A stretch of DNA of 64,000 bases from Mycoplasmataceae bacterium UBA3729 (GCA_002372615.1 DFHG01000009.1:62001-126000); one strand, 5' to 3'; counted from the first letter of the stretch, positions 37,541-49,103 are shown. Numbers and translations are program-made. Notes: generated from the sequence alone by a model not told the origin.

Positions 37541-39133
37541 ATGTTGTTAAATAATATAATTATTCAAATGAAATCTTTGCGAATAAAAGCTTATATTACA
37601 ATAGGTTTATTTTTAACTTCTATTTTAGTTTTGTTAATTTTAGCTTTTATTTACTTATATTCAAATTTAAGTATTTTTATTATTGTTTTAACATTTGCAT
37701 TTATTGTAACAGTTATTTTCTCATTTGTAGTGTTTGCAAGTAAAAGACAACCAATAATTAAATTATCATGAATTTTTGCTTTTATTTGTTTTCCTATTAT
37801 ATCTTGTTTAGTTTTTATGTTTGTTGGTATAAGACCATATACAACAAAGAATTTATCAAATATGAATAATTTGTACAATGACTATGCTAAATATGATTTA
37901 AAAAAAGATATTGATTTAAAAAAATTTGATCCATCTTTTGCAAAGATTATTGAATATAATAAAAAAACCTCTAAAACTAACATTTGTGGTAATAATGAAA
38001 TTAAAATTATTGAGGATTTTTATTCTTTATATATTGAATCAATTAAATTAATTAGATCTGCAAAGAAATGTATCAATATCCAAATGTATGCAATTAATGA
38101 TGGAATTTGGTTAAGAATAATTGCTACAGAGTTATTGAAAAAGAAAAAGGAAGGAGTTAACATTAATATCATATATGATTGAGTAGGTTGTTTTAAAAGA
38201 CCAATTAAGAAAATAATAAATCAATTAATGGAAGCTGGATGCAATATTGCAATTTTTAATTATCCAGGTATTATGTTTTTTAAAAGTTCAACTAATTATC
38301 GATCACATCGAAAATCAATTATTATTGATAATAATATAGCACTTTATGGTAGTAGTAATATTTCAGATGAATATTTATCAATTTCAGATAAATTAAGCTA
38401 TTGACATGATCAAAATTATATAGTTAAAGGTGAAATAGTAAATAGTTTAGCTGTACATTTTTATTATGATCTTTGTACATTTTGTAATGTGGTTAATAAA
38501 AAGAAAATGACACAGAATCTTGTTAGTATTTTAAACAAACAAATGGTTGATGTTTTATCAATGTCTGATCAAGTAAAAGATAAAACATATATGCAATTAG
38601 TTTCGTCAGCTCCTGATAATGATCATAAAACAATTGAACAAATTTTAACAAATTTAATTCATTCTGCTAAGAAGTCAATATATATAGTTACACCATATCT
38701 TGTACCTACAAGAATTATTATTGAATCATTAATTTGTAGTTCAATAAGTGGTGTTGATGTAAAATTAATTGTTCCTGGTTGAAATGACAATAAAAAATTA
38801 ACTATTAGATATAATGAAAAATGTTATCAAATACTATTAGAATCATTATGTTCTGTTTATGAGTACCAGGGTTTTATTCATTCTAAGTATTTAATTATTG
38901 ATGATGAAATTGTTTTTACAGGAAGCAATAATTTAGATTATCGTTCATTATGAATTAATTTTGAAAATGCTATTTTGGTTCATGATCGATTATTTGCCAA
39001 TCAGATGAAAGAATTATTTGAAAAAGATTTAAATTTATCAAAGAAAATTGATTTATCAGAAGTTATTACAAAAAATACACATTGAAGAAAATTTGAAGAT
39101 TTATTCTTAGATATAGTTCAACCATTAATGTAA
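37541..39133 (+). CDS. cls: cardiolipin synthase (phospholipase D family)
   Basis: This 530-residue enzyme joins two phosphatidylglycerols to make cardiolipin. Three N-terminal membrane spans occupy residues ~15-105. Two HKD motifs follow: HRKSIIIDNN (near residue 257) with GSSNIS, and HSKYLIIDDE (near residue 447) with GSNNLDYRS. The start is either this ATG or the next in-frame ATG ten codons on (MKSLRIK); neither has a strong ribosome-binding site. It is the only cardiolipin synthase in the window. Confidence 0.9.
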
Positions 39134-39151
39134 TAATAATTAATTTATTTT

Positions 39152-39157
39152 TATAAT
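39152..39157 (+). promoter_or_regulatory. -10 element of rnpB
   Basis: TATAAT lies 6 bp before the inferred first base of RNase P RNA. A clear -35 box is not seen. Confidence 0.65.
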
Positions 39158-39163
39158 TTATTT

Positions 39164-39510
39164 GAGTAAGGTCAATTGCTATATTCACATATAGAGGAAA
39201 GTCCATGCTTGCACATTCTGAGATGAATGTAGTGTTTTAGTAGAATTAACAAATAAATTCTAGTGCAGTTTTCTGCAACGGCAAAATTAATTGCTAAAAT
39301 CTTAGATCATGTAATTAATTTGTAAAGTGCCACAGTGACGAATCAACAAGAAATTGTTGGGTGAAACGCGGTAAACCCCTAAAGCAAGAAACCTAAATTA
39401 TGGTAAGGGAACGTAATTATTAGAATTCAATAATAATTATGACATAATTCAAAATTATGTAGATAAATAATTGACACTATTTATAGTACAGAACATGGCT
39501 TACATTACTT
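39164..39510 (+). ncRNA. rnpB: RNase P RNA (bacterial type B)
   Basis: The universally conserved 5' block GAGGAAAGTCCATGCT and the 3' block ACAGAACATGGCTTA pair to form the P4 core, with GGGTGAAACGCGGTAAACCCC and AAGCAAGAAACC inside. The ends GAGTAA and TTACTT can form P1. The RNA cleaves 5' leaders from pre-tRNAs, which matters here because tRNA-Leu may be cut out of a longer cas9 transcript. A tRNA gene follows 64 bp downstream. Confidence 0.95.
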
Positions 39511-39545
39511 AAAAATATAAGAGTTCAACTCTTATATTTTTTATT
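39511..39545 (+). terminator. intrinsic terminator of rnpB
   Basis: A hairpin of about 12 bp (AATATAAGAGTT with AACTCTTATATT) followed by a T run ends the RNase P RNA gene. Confidence 0.85.
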
Positions 39546-39574
39546 TATCTATAATCTAATATGTAAATTAATAT

Positions 39575-39651
39575 GGTCTGTTAGCTCAGCTTGGTAGAGC
39601 AGATGACTCTTAATCATCGGGTCGCGGGTTCGATCCCCTCACAGACCACCA
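39575..39651 (+). tRNA. tRNA-Lys (anticodon CTT)
   Basis: The cloverleaf is complete: acceptor GGTCTGT with ACAGACC, anticodon stem GATGA/TCATC enclosing CTCTTAA, T arm GGTTCGATCCC, and CCA encoded. It reads AAG lysine codons; a second tRNA-Lys(UUU) must exist elsewhere. Confidence 0.95.
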
Positions 39652-39666
39652 TACAATACATAAAAA

Positions 39667-42417
39667 ATGCACAATACAAGTGATAATATACTTCATCCTC
39701 AATCATTAACTACAGAACAAGTAGCAAATTTAACTTGCAGTAATCTTAAATCTGGTCTTAATGACAATCAAGTAATTACTAATAGAAATAAATATGGTAG
39801 TAATGTATTAACTTTTAAGAAAAAAAAGAGTTTTTTTAAATTATTCTTAATGCAATTTAAAGAACCAATGATTATTATTTTATTGATTGCAACAATTATT
39901 TCAACAATTCCATTGATAGTAAATGCAATTAAGAAAAATAGTAATGATATTACTGACATTATAAATCCATTTATTATTGTTTTTATAGTTATATTTAATA
40001 GTTTACTTGGTGCATTTCAGCAAAAAAAAGCTGATTCAATAATTAATTCATTAAATAAATTAATGGTAAGTAAGATTCATGTAATCAGGAATAATAAAGA
40101 TGATCTTATTCCTGGTAATGAATTAGTAGTGGGAGACATTATTTATTTAGAGGATGGCAATAATGTATGTGCTGATGCTAGGATTATTGAATCAAATTAT
40201 TTAAAAGTAATTGAATCATCCTTAACAGGAGAATCAATATCGACTGATAAGCAAAGTGAATTAATAGATAATAAATCTATTTCTATTATTTCATGTAATA
40301 ACATGGTCTTTGCTGGTACAACAATTACTTCAGGTATTGGTAAAGCAATAGTAACAAGTGTTGGTAATAATACAGAAATTGGTAAGATTACAAAAATTGT
40401 TAAAGAAAATGAAAAATTACCTTCACATTTTCAAACACAGATGATTAAACTTGGTAAGATATTAACAATTATTTGTGTAGCAATTTGTGTAATTGTTTGA
40501 ATAGTTAAAATGATTCAATTAAGCCTTGAAAATGAAATAAATAATGTTGAAAAAATAATTGATACAATAATGATTTCTATTACACTTGCTGTTGCAGCTA
40601 TACCTGAAGGCCTTCCTTTAGCTATAACCATAACTATTTCGTTCGGTGTTCAAAAATTATTAAAAGAAAAAGTTATTTGTAAAAATTTAATGTCTACTGA
40701 GAATATTGGTGCTACAACAATTATTTGTACTGATAAAACTGGTACATTAACAACTAACAAAATGAATATTGCCCAATTATATGATTTTTCAACAAATCAA
40801 ATAATAGATGTTAATAAAAATACTCAATTAAGCGATATTCAATCCTTAATAATTAAATATGGTTCATTATGTAACACTTCTAATATTAAAGAAGAAAACA
40901 ATGAGATTATTGAAATAGGAGATCCTACAGAAACATCAATTATTTTATGTTTAAAAAATAACTTAGGTATTTCAAAATATGAATTATTGAAAGACTATTC
41001 ATTAGAAAAGATTATTCCATTTGATTCAAATAGAAAAATAATGACAACTATTTATTTACATAACAATAAACATATTGTTATTTCTAAAGGTTCATTTGAA
41101 AATTTAATTAAAAAATGTGTAATTAATCAAGATGAATTAAACAAATTAAATGTTAAATACAATGAAATGCTTAATAAAGGATTACGTTTATTATTAGTCA
41201 CATATAAAGAAATTAATTCATTTAATGAAAATTCTGATTATGAGAAAAGCATGAATGTTTTAGGAATAATTGGTATTAATGACATTATTAGACCAAATAT
41301 TCAAAATTCAATTTTAGAATGTAAAAAAGCAGGAATTAAGACTGTAATGATTACAGGAGACAATATAGATACTGCAATTAATATTGGTAAAAATTTAGGT
41401 ATTTATAATGAAAATGACATTGCATTAACTGGGGATCATTTAGATTCAATGTCTGATGATGAATATTTAAAAATTATCAAAAATGTATCTATTTATGCAC
41501 GAATTACACCATTAACTAAATTAAGAATAGTTAAAACTTGACAAAAATTAAATCAAGTTGTTCTTATGACTGGTGATGGCACAAATGATGCAGCTGCTTT
41601 AAAAGCAGCAAATATTGGTTGTGCAATGGGAAGAACAGGTACTGATATAACAAAAGAAGCAGCTGATATTGTTTTAATGGATGATAATTTCAAAAGTATT
41701 ACAAGTGGAATTAAACAAGGTAGAGGGATTTATAAGAATATCATAAAGGTTATAAATTTCTTAATTTCAAGTAATTTAGCAGAAATTTTGATAATTTCAT
41801 TAATTGCATTTTTTGGATTTTGAAATAAAGATGTAAAATCATTTGAACCAATTCAAATACTTTGAATCAATTTGATATCAGATTCTTTACCAGCAGTTGC
41901 AATTGGTGTTGAAAAAATTGATGAATCAATTATGTTTGAAAAACCACGTAGTTTAACAAAAGGAATATTTACTAAACAACTATGGTTTAAAATTATTTTT
42001 GAAAGTTTAATGATTACAATAATTACAATAAGTTGTTATTTTATTGGATATTTTTGTAGTTCTCAATTATCAAGAAATGATAATGCTTTAACTTTTAGTT
42101 TTATTTCATTATGTTTATGTGAAATAGTTTATATTTTTAATATAAAATCACCACATTCAATTTTTAAGAAAAGTATTTTTAATAACACTATATTAAATTG
42201 TTACACTATTATTTCAATAATTTTATCTTGTCTTATTGTTTTCATTCCACAAGTGTCACACATTTTTAAATTGAATTTAAAATATGATAATGAATTAATT
42301 AATATTCTATATGTATTATTAATTTCTTTTATCGCTCCATTTCTCATAATGGAAATAGAAAAAATCTTTTTCAATAGAATAATTGTAAAAGAAAATAAAG
42401 TTAATATTAAAAATTAG
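39667..42417 (+). CDS. P-type cation-transporting ATPase (type II, Ca2+-like)
   Basis: The 916-residue pump has TGES near residue 190 (SLTGESIST), the phosphorylation site CTDKTGTLT with Asp at ~356, VMITGDN and MTGDGTNDAAALKAANIG. The M4 motif AAIPEGLPLA is the calcium-binding PEGLP sequence of SERCA/PMR1-type ATPases, so Ca2+ export is the most likely role. Ten membrane segments can be placed in the usual pattern. It has several TGA Trp codons. The stop overlaps the convergent yqgF stop by 3 bp. Confidence 0.92.
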
Positions 42418-42830
42418 TTATTGTCAATATAATCTTGCAATATATATTGTGCTGCAACTTTATCCTTTATTTTTTTAATTTGACTACTTTTCAATAGTGC
42501 ATTTTCTTTCAATAATTCAATTGAATGTTTTGTTGATAATCTTTCATCTCAAAGAATTACATTAATTTTTAAATTATCTTCCAATAGTTTTTTAAATTGT
42601 TCTACTAATTGGCTACTTTTAGAAATAGAACCATTCATATTTAATGGATATCCTAACACAATAAATTTGATTTCATATTGACTAATTAATTTTTTAATTT
42701 GGCAAATTACATAAAGATAATTATTTTTAGGAAATTTAATATTTTTCCATGGTGTAGCTATTTTAATTTTTTCATCAGCTATGGATAAACCTATAATCTT
42801 TGTACCAAAATCAATTCCGAGAATATACAT
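42414..42830 (-). CDS. ruvX: Holliday junction resolvase-like protein YqgF/RuvX
   Basis: The 138-residue RNase H-fold protein begins MYILGIDFGTKIIGLSIAD and contains FIVLGYPLNMNG and WDERLST (W from TGA), the conserved Asp/Glu positions of the family. In bacteria it acts in 16S rRNA 3'-end processing and was first proposed to resolve Holliday junctions. It lies 20 bp after dnaG in the same direction. Confidence 0.9.
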
Positions 42831-42850
42831 TAATGTTTTTGTTCCTTATT

Positions 42851-44845
42851 TCATTGATTATATTGACTATCATTATCAGATAACTTATTGATATCTTGAT
42901 CATTAATTATTTGGCCATTTTTCTGTTTTGTAAGTAGATCAATTACATTTAATAAACGGTTATATTCATGCTTAATTGTTTTTAATTTTTTTAATATATC
43001 ATGGATACGCTGTTTAATTTTATTTGGATCAATATAAGAATCATTTAATATATTTTGCTCAAATTCAACATTTAATTGTTTGTAATATTTATAAGCTTCA
43101 TCATAATCACTATTTTTATTTATTTGATTCATAAAAATCTGATTTATTTCATAATTAAGTTGATCTTTAGTAAATTCATTATCATTTAGAAATATTTTTT
43201 CTAAAATTTTAAAAATAATACCAAGTGATTTATGAGGTACGAATCTAAATGATACTTCATTAATAAATAAGTTATAAGTTGAAGGAACATTTAATATTTG
43301 TATCAATGCTTCTTGAGCAAGTTGGATGTATTGGTGCTTAGTTTTAGTAAGTTTAATATTTATATTATTTACTTGATCATCATTGATTATTTCATTTTTT
43401 ATCAGTTCCAAATTTTTGTAAAAATTATCTTCATGAACATTTCTTACAACTTTCTTTTTTTGCGGAAATTGTTGATTATTAAATATTCTTTTGTATTCAT
43501 TTTCATATTCATCATTGATATCAGTAAATTCAAATCCTGTTAAATTAGCTATTTCTTTTAAATATTTTGTTTTTTGTAATTGGTTATTACTACGTTGGAC
43601 AATGTATTTAATCAAATTTTTTACAATATTAATTTTTGAATTACCATAAACTTTATTTTTTAAATAAAATCTAATAATAAATAAAATGTAATCAATTCTA
43701 TTTTCAATTAATTGTTTGATAGCGATATTATTATGATTTTGAATTATTTCATCTACATCTTTTTCTTTAAGGCTTGCATAATCGATTATGGAAACATTAA
43801 ATCCATTTTCAAATAATAATCCACCAATAGAAGCACATGCGTGCTGACCAGCAAGATCATTATCGAAAGATAAAATAATATCATCCAATTCTCCTAAAGA
43901 ATGAAGTAATACTAAAGTTTTTTCAGTCATTGCAGTTCCCATTGTAGCAACACAATTTTCATACCCGGCTTTATAATAGGCTATACAATCCATAAAACCT
44001 TCAACAATGATCAATTCCTTTAAATTATTAATTTTTTTGATGTTGTTTAAGTTGTATAAAATATTACCTTTATTAAATATTTCAGTTTCTCGTGTATTTG
44101 AATATTTACTTTTACCTTTATTAGTTCAGTCTCTACCAGAAAAAGCTACTAATTGATTATTTTCATTATAAATAGGAAAAGTTATCCTATTTATTAAAAA
44201 AGGTATAAAGCCTGATTTATCATTTTCACTTATTAATCCTGCATCAAACAATTCTTGAGTATTAAAATATTTATCTTTTGATAATGATGAACCAAAACAT
44301 TCATCTTTATTTGTTAACCAATCAATTAATAAATGATCACTATCAATTGCATAACCTATTCCAAATTTTTTAATAATTTCATCTGTTAGATTTCTCTTAT
44401 ATAAGTATTCCTTTATATTTTTGTTTTCATCATTATATAAAACACCAGTAAAAAACTCATTTGCTCTCTCATTAGCTAAAATTAATCTTTTTTGGTGGTC
44501 AGATAAATTTTCTTTATATGATTTGCTATCTAAATTTTCTAATTGATTAATATTGTTATAACCGATTAATTTAGCAACCTTAACAACAGCTTCAAAGTAA
44601 TTTATACCTTCTTTTTTAGATACAAAGCTAAAAACATCACCTTTTGCACCACAAACAAAACATTTTCATATCTTTTTTTTAGGTGAAACTGATAAGGAAG
44701 GATGTTGATCATCATGAAATGGACAAAGTCCAAAGAAACTACTTCCTCTTTTTTGTAATTTAATGTAATTAGAGATTACTTGAACTATATCAGCTGATTC
44801 TCTTACATCGCTAATTAAATCAATTTTTGAAACAATATTCTTCAT
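42851..44845 (-). CDS. dnaG: DNA primase
   Basis: The 664-residue enzyme makes RNA primers at the fork. The zinc-binding domain is seen as CPFHDDQHPS and CFVCGAKGD within the first 70 residues. The catalytic core has YNENNQLVAFSGRDW, and the Toprim domain has IIVEGFMDCIA and ILSFDNDLAGQHA. The C-terminal DnaB-interaction region is long and Asn/Lys-rich. There are 2 bp between its start and the stop of glyQS, a pairing (glyS-dnaG) known in low-GC bacteria. Confidence 0.94.
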
Positions 44846-44847
44846 AT

Positions 44848-46227
44848 CTACTTATTAGTATTTTTTTCTAGATATTTAAATAAATCATTTATTTTGATTC
44901 TTTCTTGTTTCATAGTATCACGATTTCTAATTGTTATACTATCATCTTTTAAAGAATCATAATCAATAGTTATACAAAAATACGTTCCAATAGCATCTTG
45001 TCTTCTATATCTTTTTCCTATTGAGCCAGATGTATCAAAAGTAGCACTAATTTTTTTATTAATAATTGTCTTGTAAATTTCATATGCATTTTCATTTAAT
45101 TTATTTACTAAAGGCAATACAGCAACTTTATATGGTGATAATTCATAAGGAAAATGAAAAATTGTTCTTATTTCATTATTTTCCAATTTTTCTTCTTCAA
45201 ATTTATCACAACAAATAGCATAGAATAATCGTTCTACTCCAACTGATGGTTCAATAATATGTGGAATAATTTTTTGATTAGTATTTTCATCAATATATCA
45301 AATATTGCTCTTGGAATATTGTTTGTGACAAGTTAAATCAAAATCACCACGATTTGCTAATCCTCATAATTCAGCAAATCCATGTGGGTAATTATATTGA
45401 ACATCAATAGTGTTTTTTGAATAATGTGATAAATCTTCTTTTGGATGTTTAAAGAATTTAATATTTTTTTCATTAAATTTCATTTTGTTAAAAATAAAAT
45501 CTTTAATTTTTTCTAATTGTTCATTAAATATTTTTTCTGATTGATTAGGAAAAGTAAAATATTCACATTCCATTTGTTCAAATTCACGTGTACGGAAAAT
45601 AAAATTTCCTGGTGTAATTTCATTTCTAAAAGCTTTTCCTATTTGGCAAATACAGAAAGGTAATTTCATTCTATTTGATCTTTGAGCATTCATAAAATTA
45701 ATAAATATACCTTGAGCTGTTTCAGGACGTAAATATACTTCGTGACTACCATCTTCTATTACACCTTGATAAGTTTTGAACATTAAATTAAAGTTTCTAA
45801 TTGATGTTCAATTATTTTTTCCACAAATAGGACATTTAATTTTGTTTTTTGTGATAACTTCTTCTATTTCTTTAAATGTGGCTGTTTCATTAATTTTAAT
45901 ACCAGTCTGCTTTTCAATTAATTCATCTGCTCTAAAACGATTATGACATTCTTTGCAATCAATTAATGGATCAGAAAATTTAGATAAGTGTCCACTAGCT
46001 TTCCATACTGTTGGATTTAAGATAATGCTACTATCCAAACCAATTGAATTAGGTTGCATAGTAACATATTCATCTCATCATAATTTTTTAATATTTTGTT
46101 TTAATAATACTCCAACAGGTCCATAATCTCATGCATTTGCCATTCCACCATAAATTTCTGAAGATGGGAAAACAAAACCATAAGTTTTTAAATGATTAAC
46201 AATTTTGTCTTGAATTAATTTATCCAT
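44848..46227 (-). CDS. glyQS: glycyl-tRNA synthetase (dimeric, eukaryote-like type)
   Basis: The 459-residue class II enzyme charges tRNA-Gly. Motif-level blocks are [35 protein letters not shown] (motif 2 area), FEQMECEYF and the C-terminal anticodon domain with [16 protein letters not shown] and CKECHNRF are a Cys-rich insert typical of the alpha2 type. The start MDKLIQDK is the only good ATG. A tRNA-Gly gene is divergent 226 bp upstream. Confidence 0.94.
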
Positions 46228-46242
46228 ATTTTAAGTTATTTT

Positions 46243-46276
46243 AATATATTATTGTTTACAATATATTATTGTTTAC
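46243..46276. repeat. tandem 17-bp direct repeat upstream of glyQS
   Basis: The unit AATATATTATTGTTTAC is present twice back to back, 15 bp before the glyQS start codon. It may overlap the promoter. The rest of the gap up to tRNA-Gly shows nothing I can assign. Confidence 0.75.
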
Positions 46277-46453
46277 AAATAATATATAGTTCTTTATATT
46301 TTGATTTGTTTTATATATACAGTGAATAATCACTAAAAAATTTAGAAATAATAAGTTAAATATTAATTGCTATTAAAGTAAGTTGTATAATTTAGTTAAG
46401 TTAAGCAAACATTACATAACTTAACTCTTTTAAATTTAAATTTAAAAATAAAT

Positions 46454-46527
46454 GCAGATGTAATTTAGTGGTAGAATATTGCCTTCCCAAGGCAAGTATG
46501 TGGGTTCGATTCCCATCATCTGCTCCA
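46454..46527 (+). tRNA. tRNA-Gly (anticodon CCC)
   Basis: Acceptor GCAGATG pairs with CATCTGC; anticodon stem TTGCC/GGCAA encloses TTCCCAA, placing CCC at positions 34-36; the T arm is GTGGGTTCGATTCCCAT and CCA is encoded. CCC is unusual for a mollicute, where UCC normally suffices. It borders the CRISPR island. Confidence 0.88.
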
Positions 46528-46558
46528 TAAAAAAATGTGATTATGAATGAGAAATTTA

Positions 46559-47027
46559 CTATTTCTTTACTCTAATATTTTTTAATCTTACTTGTGCATC
46601 TATATCATATTCTTTATTTTTAAGTCAATGACATATTTTTTTGTTGCAAAAATTGTTTACTTTTTTACATTTGATATTTTTGCACTTATTTCTAAATTTT
46701 AGGAATTTAGGGAATTGCATTAAATCATCACATGTAATTTTTGTTGGGTTATTAGATAATAATTTCAATCCTAAATCTTCAATTTTATAAATTCCTCTAT
46801 TAATAGAAGAAATTAAACCAGATTGTTTCAAGTATTCTAATACCCATGATAGTCTACAAATATAAACCAATTTTCCAGATTTTAATAATCTTCAGATTTC
46901 ATTCTTTATTTAGACAATCACAATTTTTTGAAAAATGTTCAATTATTTCCTTTTTGTCTTTACTTTTCCCATCGCTTAATAATTTAAGAATTAGCAACAT
47001 ATATCAATTTCATTTTGGTTGTTCCAT
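46559..47027 (-). pseudogene. Mrr N-terminal (winged-helix) domain protein, frameshifted remnant
   Basis: A strong ribosome-binding site (GGAGGA) precedes ATG and MEQPKWNWYMLLILKLLSDG...EIIEHF, which stops after ~58 codons. In a second frame the reading continues as EIWRLLKSGKLVYICRLSWVLEYLKQSGLI, then SSINRGIYKIEDLGLKLL, to a stop after RLKNIRVKK. Joined across one single-base shift near 46895-46905 it matches the Mrr_N domain pattern (lpsG..i.nRi.WA..yLk.aGLi...RG.y.iTe.G). The Mrr restriction nuclease domain itself is missing. It sits between tRNA-Gly and the CRISPR array. A sequencing error rather than a true lesion is possible. Confidence 0.6.
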
Positions 47028-47133
47028 AAAAATCCTCCATATATATGGACAATTTTTGTAAAAAAATGTATGTGAAGCAATAACAAAATAAGTCAATTTT
47101 ATGATATCAACTTATAATCTTTATTTATGGTGC

Positions 47134-48028
47134 ATTTTAGACTACATAATAATGATACCAAACCAAAACAAACTATTATATCTACTTTTTTTCAATTTTG
47201 TTTTAGACTACATAATAATGATACCAAACCAAAACCACAATTATCTAACAAAATTCTAACAACATGTTTTAGACTACATAATAATGATACCAAACCAAAA
47301 CCATATGTTAATTCAACTATATTGTCAAATAGTTTTAGACTACATAATAATGATACCAAACCAAAACCTGCATCTATTACTTGATTCTCTGCTAAAAGTT
47401 TTAGACTACATAATAATGATACCAAACCAAAACTATCTTTGCTTGATATGGAGCAAGAAAGCTGTTTTAGACTACATAATAATGATACCAAACCAAAACT
47501 GGGAAGAAATTAAAATAAATAATTATAACGTTTTAGACTACATAATAATGATACCAAACCAAAACATGAAAGGTTACAAAATGAAAAAAATTAAAGTTTT
47601 AGACTACATAATAATGATACCAAACCAAAACAAACATATTGAACATAGGATATTAGAAACAGTTTTAGACTACATAATAATGATACCAAACCAAAACTTA
47701 AATAATGGGGTTTTATGTTTAATTTTTGTTTTAGACTACATAATAATGATACCAAACCAAAACGTATTACAGCATATATTCTATTTTTAATTAGTTTTAG
47801 ACTACATAATAATGATACCAAACCAAAACATGAAAGGTTAAAAATAAAAAATGAAAATTAGTTTTAGACTACATAATAATGATACCAAACCAAAACATGA
47901 AAGGTTAAAAAATAAAAAATGAAAATGTTTTAGACTACATAATAATGATACCAAACCAAAACAAGATATTATAGCTATTTTTCAATTTTTCAGTTTTAGA
48001 CTACATAATAATGATACCAAACCAAAAC
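47134..48028 (-). CRISPR. CRISPR array, 14 repeats of 36 bp, 13 spacers
   Basis: On the plus strand repeats begin GTTTTAGACTACAT and end CAAACCAAAAC. Starts are at 47134, 47200, 47266, 47332, 47398, 47464, 47530, 47596, 47662, 47728, 47794, 47861, 47927 and 47993. Spacers are 30 bp except one of 31 bp (47830-47860). The repeat at 47134 has A in place of the first G; all others appear identical. The degenerate terminal repeat, the direction of the cas genes and the tracrRNA pairing all point to transcription on the minus strand, with the newest end at 48028. Confidence 0.98.
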
Positions 48029-48045
48029 GTCAATTTGAAAAAAAA

Positions 48046-48789
48046 TTAAATTTTTTTAATTTTTGAGAAAAGTTGTAATGAAAATACTGAATTTGGTTCA
48101 TTGATAAATTCATTAAATCGTTGGTTGTCAATTTCATATGCAATATCATGCTCTAAATGTTTAAATAATATTTCTGAATCGAGAAATTCAGTAAAATTAT
48201 TATTATTTTTAACATTGACAACAAGTTCAATTTGATTCTTATTAATCAATAATTTTCTAAAATCATTAGTCAAAATTATAAAGTTATGTTCATTTAAATA
48301 TTTATAAAGGAAGTCAAGTTTTATTCAAGAAATGTCATCTAAAATAAATACTTTTGAATTCTTTAAATGCTCAATAATTATTTTTAATGATTTTTCATCA
48401 ATAAATTTATCATCTAAAATCTCGAATATTAATTGAATAAGTTTTGATTTTTCACCATCATTTTGTGTTAATAAATCAAAATCAACTTTCTGATTAATTT
48501 TATTGATAATATCATTGACTATATTTGAATTTATTATATTTTCATTACCGATGTATTCATTGAGCAACTCAGTCAAAAATGATTTTTTAGTGAAGTTAAT
48601 AAATTCACTAATTTTAGTCAATTCTGAAATGTAGATGATATCATCTTGTTTATATTTTTTATCATTTATTTGTATGTTGCAATTATAAAATCACGCTTTA
48701 TACAATTTTCTGGTGTTATCACAGTTGATTATTTTTAATCCTTCAAATTCTAATTCATAATTTTTTGTTTCATTTATAATTTTTATCAT
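48046..48789 (-). CDS. csn2: Csn2-like type II-A adaptation protein
   Basis: The 247-residue protein lies last in the cas operon, where type II-A systems encode Csn2, a ring-forming DNA-end-binding protein needed for spacer acquisition. The block VFILDDISWIKLDFLYKYLNEHNFIILTND resembles the degenerate Walker B region of Csn2 and is the main sequence support; the rest is diverged. It starts 1 bp after cas2. Only 17 bp separate its stop from the first repeat. The call is from position plus this motif. Confidence 0.75.
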
Positions 48790-48790
48790 T

Positions 48791-49099
48791 TTAAATTTTT
48801 ATATACCTTTCTGCATTGTTATAAATTTCATTAATTTTTTTATGCCCAAGAATCATATACATATCTAAATACTGCTTTTCAGTTATTTGGATCATTCTAA
48901 TGTTTCCATTTTCAGGAATATATTTTTTTAATTTTTTGACTTCATTTTCAATTTTTATTTGTCCATTTATAGGTTTTGTATAGACAGAAAATTGTATCAT
49001 TATATATCCGTTTTTTAATAAAGCATGTCTAAAAATACGATACTCTTTTCTTTCATAAGCATCAATTGTTGGTAAATCAAATAATAGTAATATTCTCAT
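48791..49099 (-). CDS. cas2: CRISPR-associated endonuclease Cas2
   Basis: The 102-residue ferredoxin-fold protein forms the Cas1-Cas2 integration complex. It begins MRILLLFDLPT with the conserved Asp after the first strand, and has IQFSVYTKPI and RMIQITEKQY typical of type II Cas2. An in-frame ATG six codons upstream would overlap cas1; the MRILL start fits the family better. Confidence 0.93.
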   Translation of the reverse strand: MRILLLFDLPTIDAYERKEYRIFRHALLKNGYIMIQFSVYTKPINGQIKIENEVKKLKKYIPENGNIRMIQITEKQYLDMYMILGHKKINEIYNNAERYIKI

Positions 49100-49103
49100 A
49101 GAT

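Noticed and set aside
46228..46453. T-box riboswitch upstream of glyQS
   Set aside because: I looked for the T-box bulge sequence and a terminator/antiterminator on the minus strand and found neither; only a tandem 17-bp repeat is visible.
47127..47821. Long open frames on both strands across 47127-47821 made of repeated peptides such as LDYIIMIPNQN
   Set aside because: The frames are translations of the regular CRISPR repeats; the 66-bp unit is a multiple of three, so frames stay open by chance.
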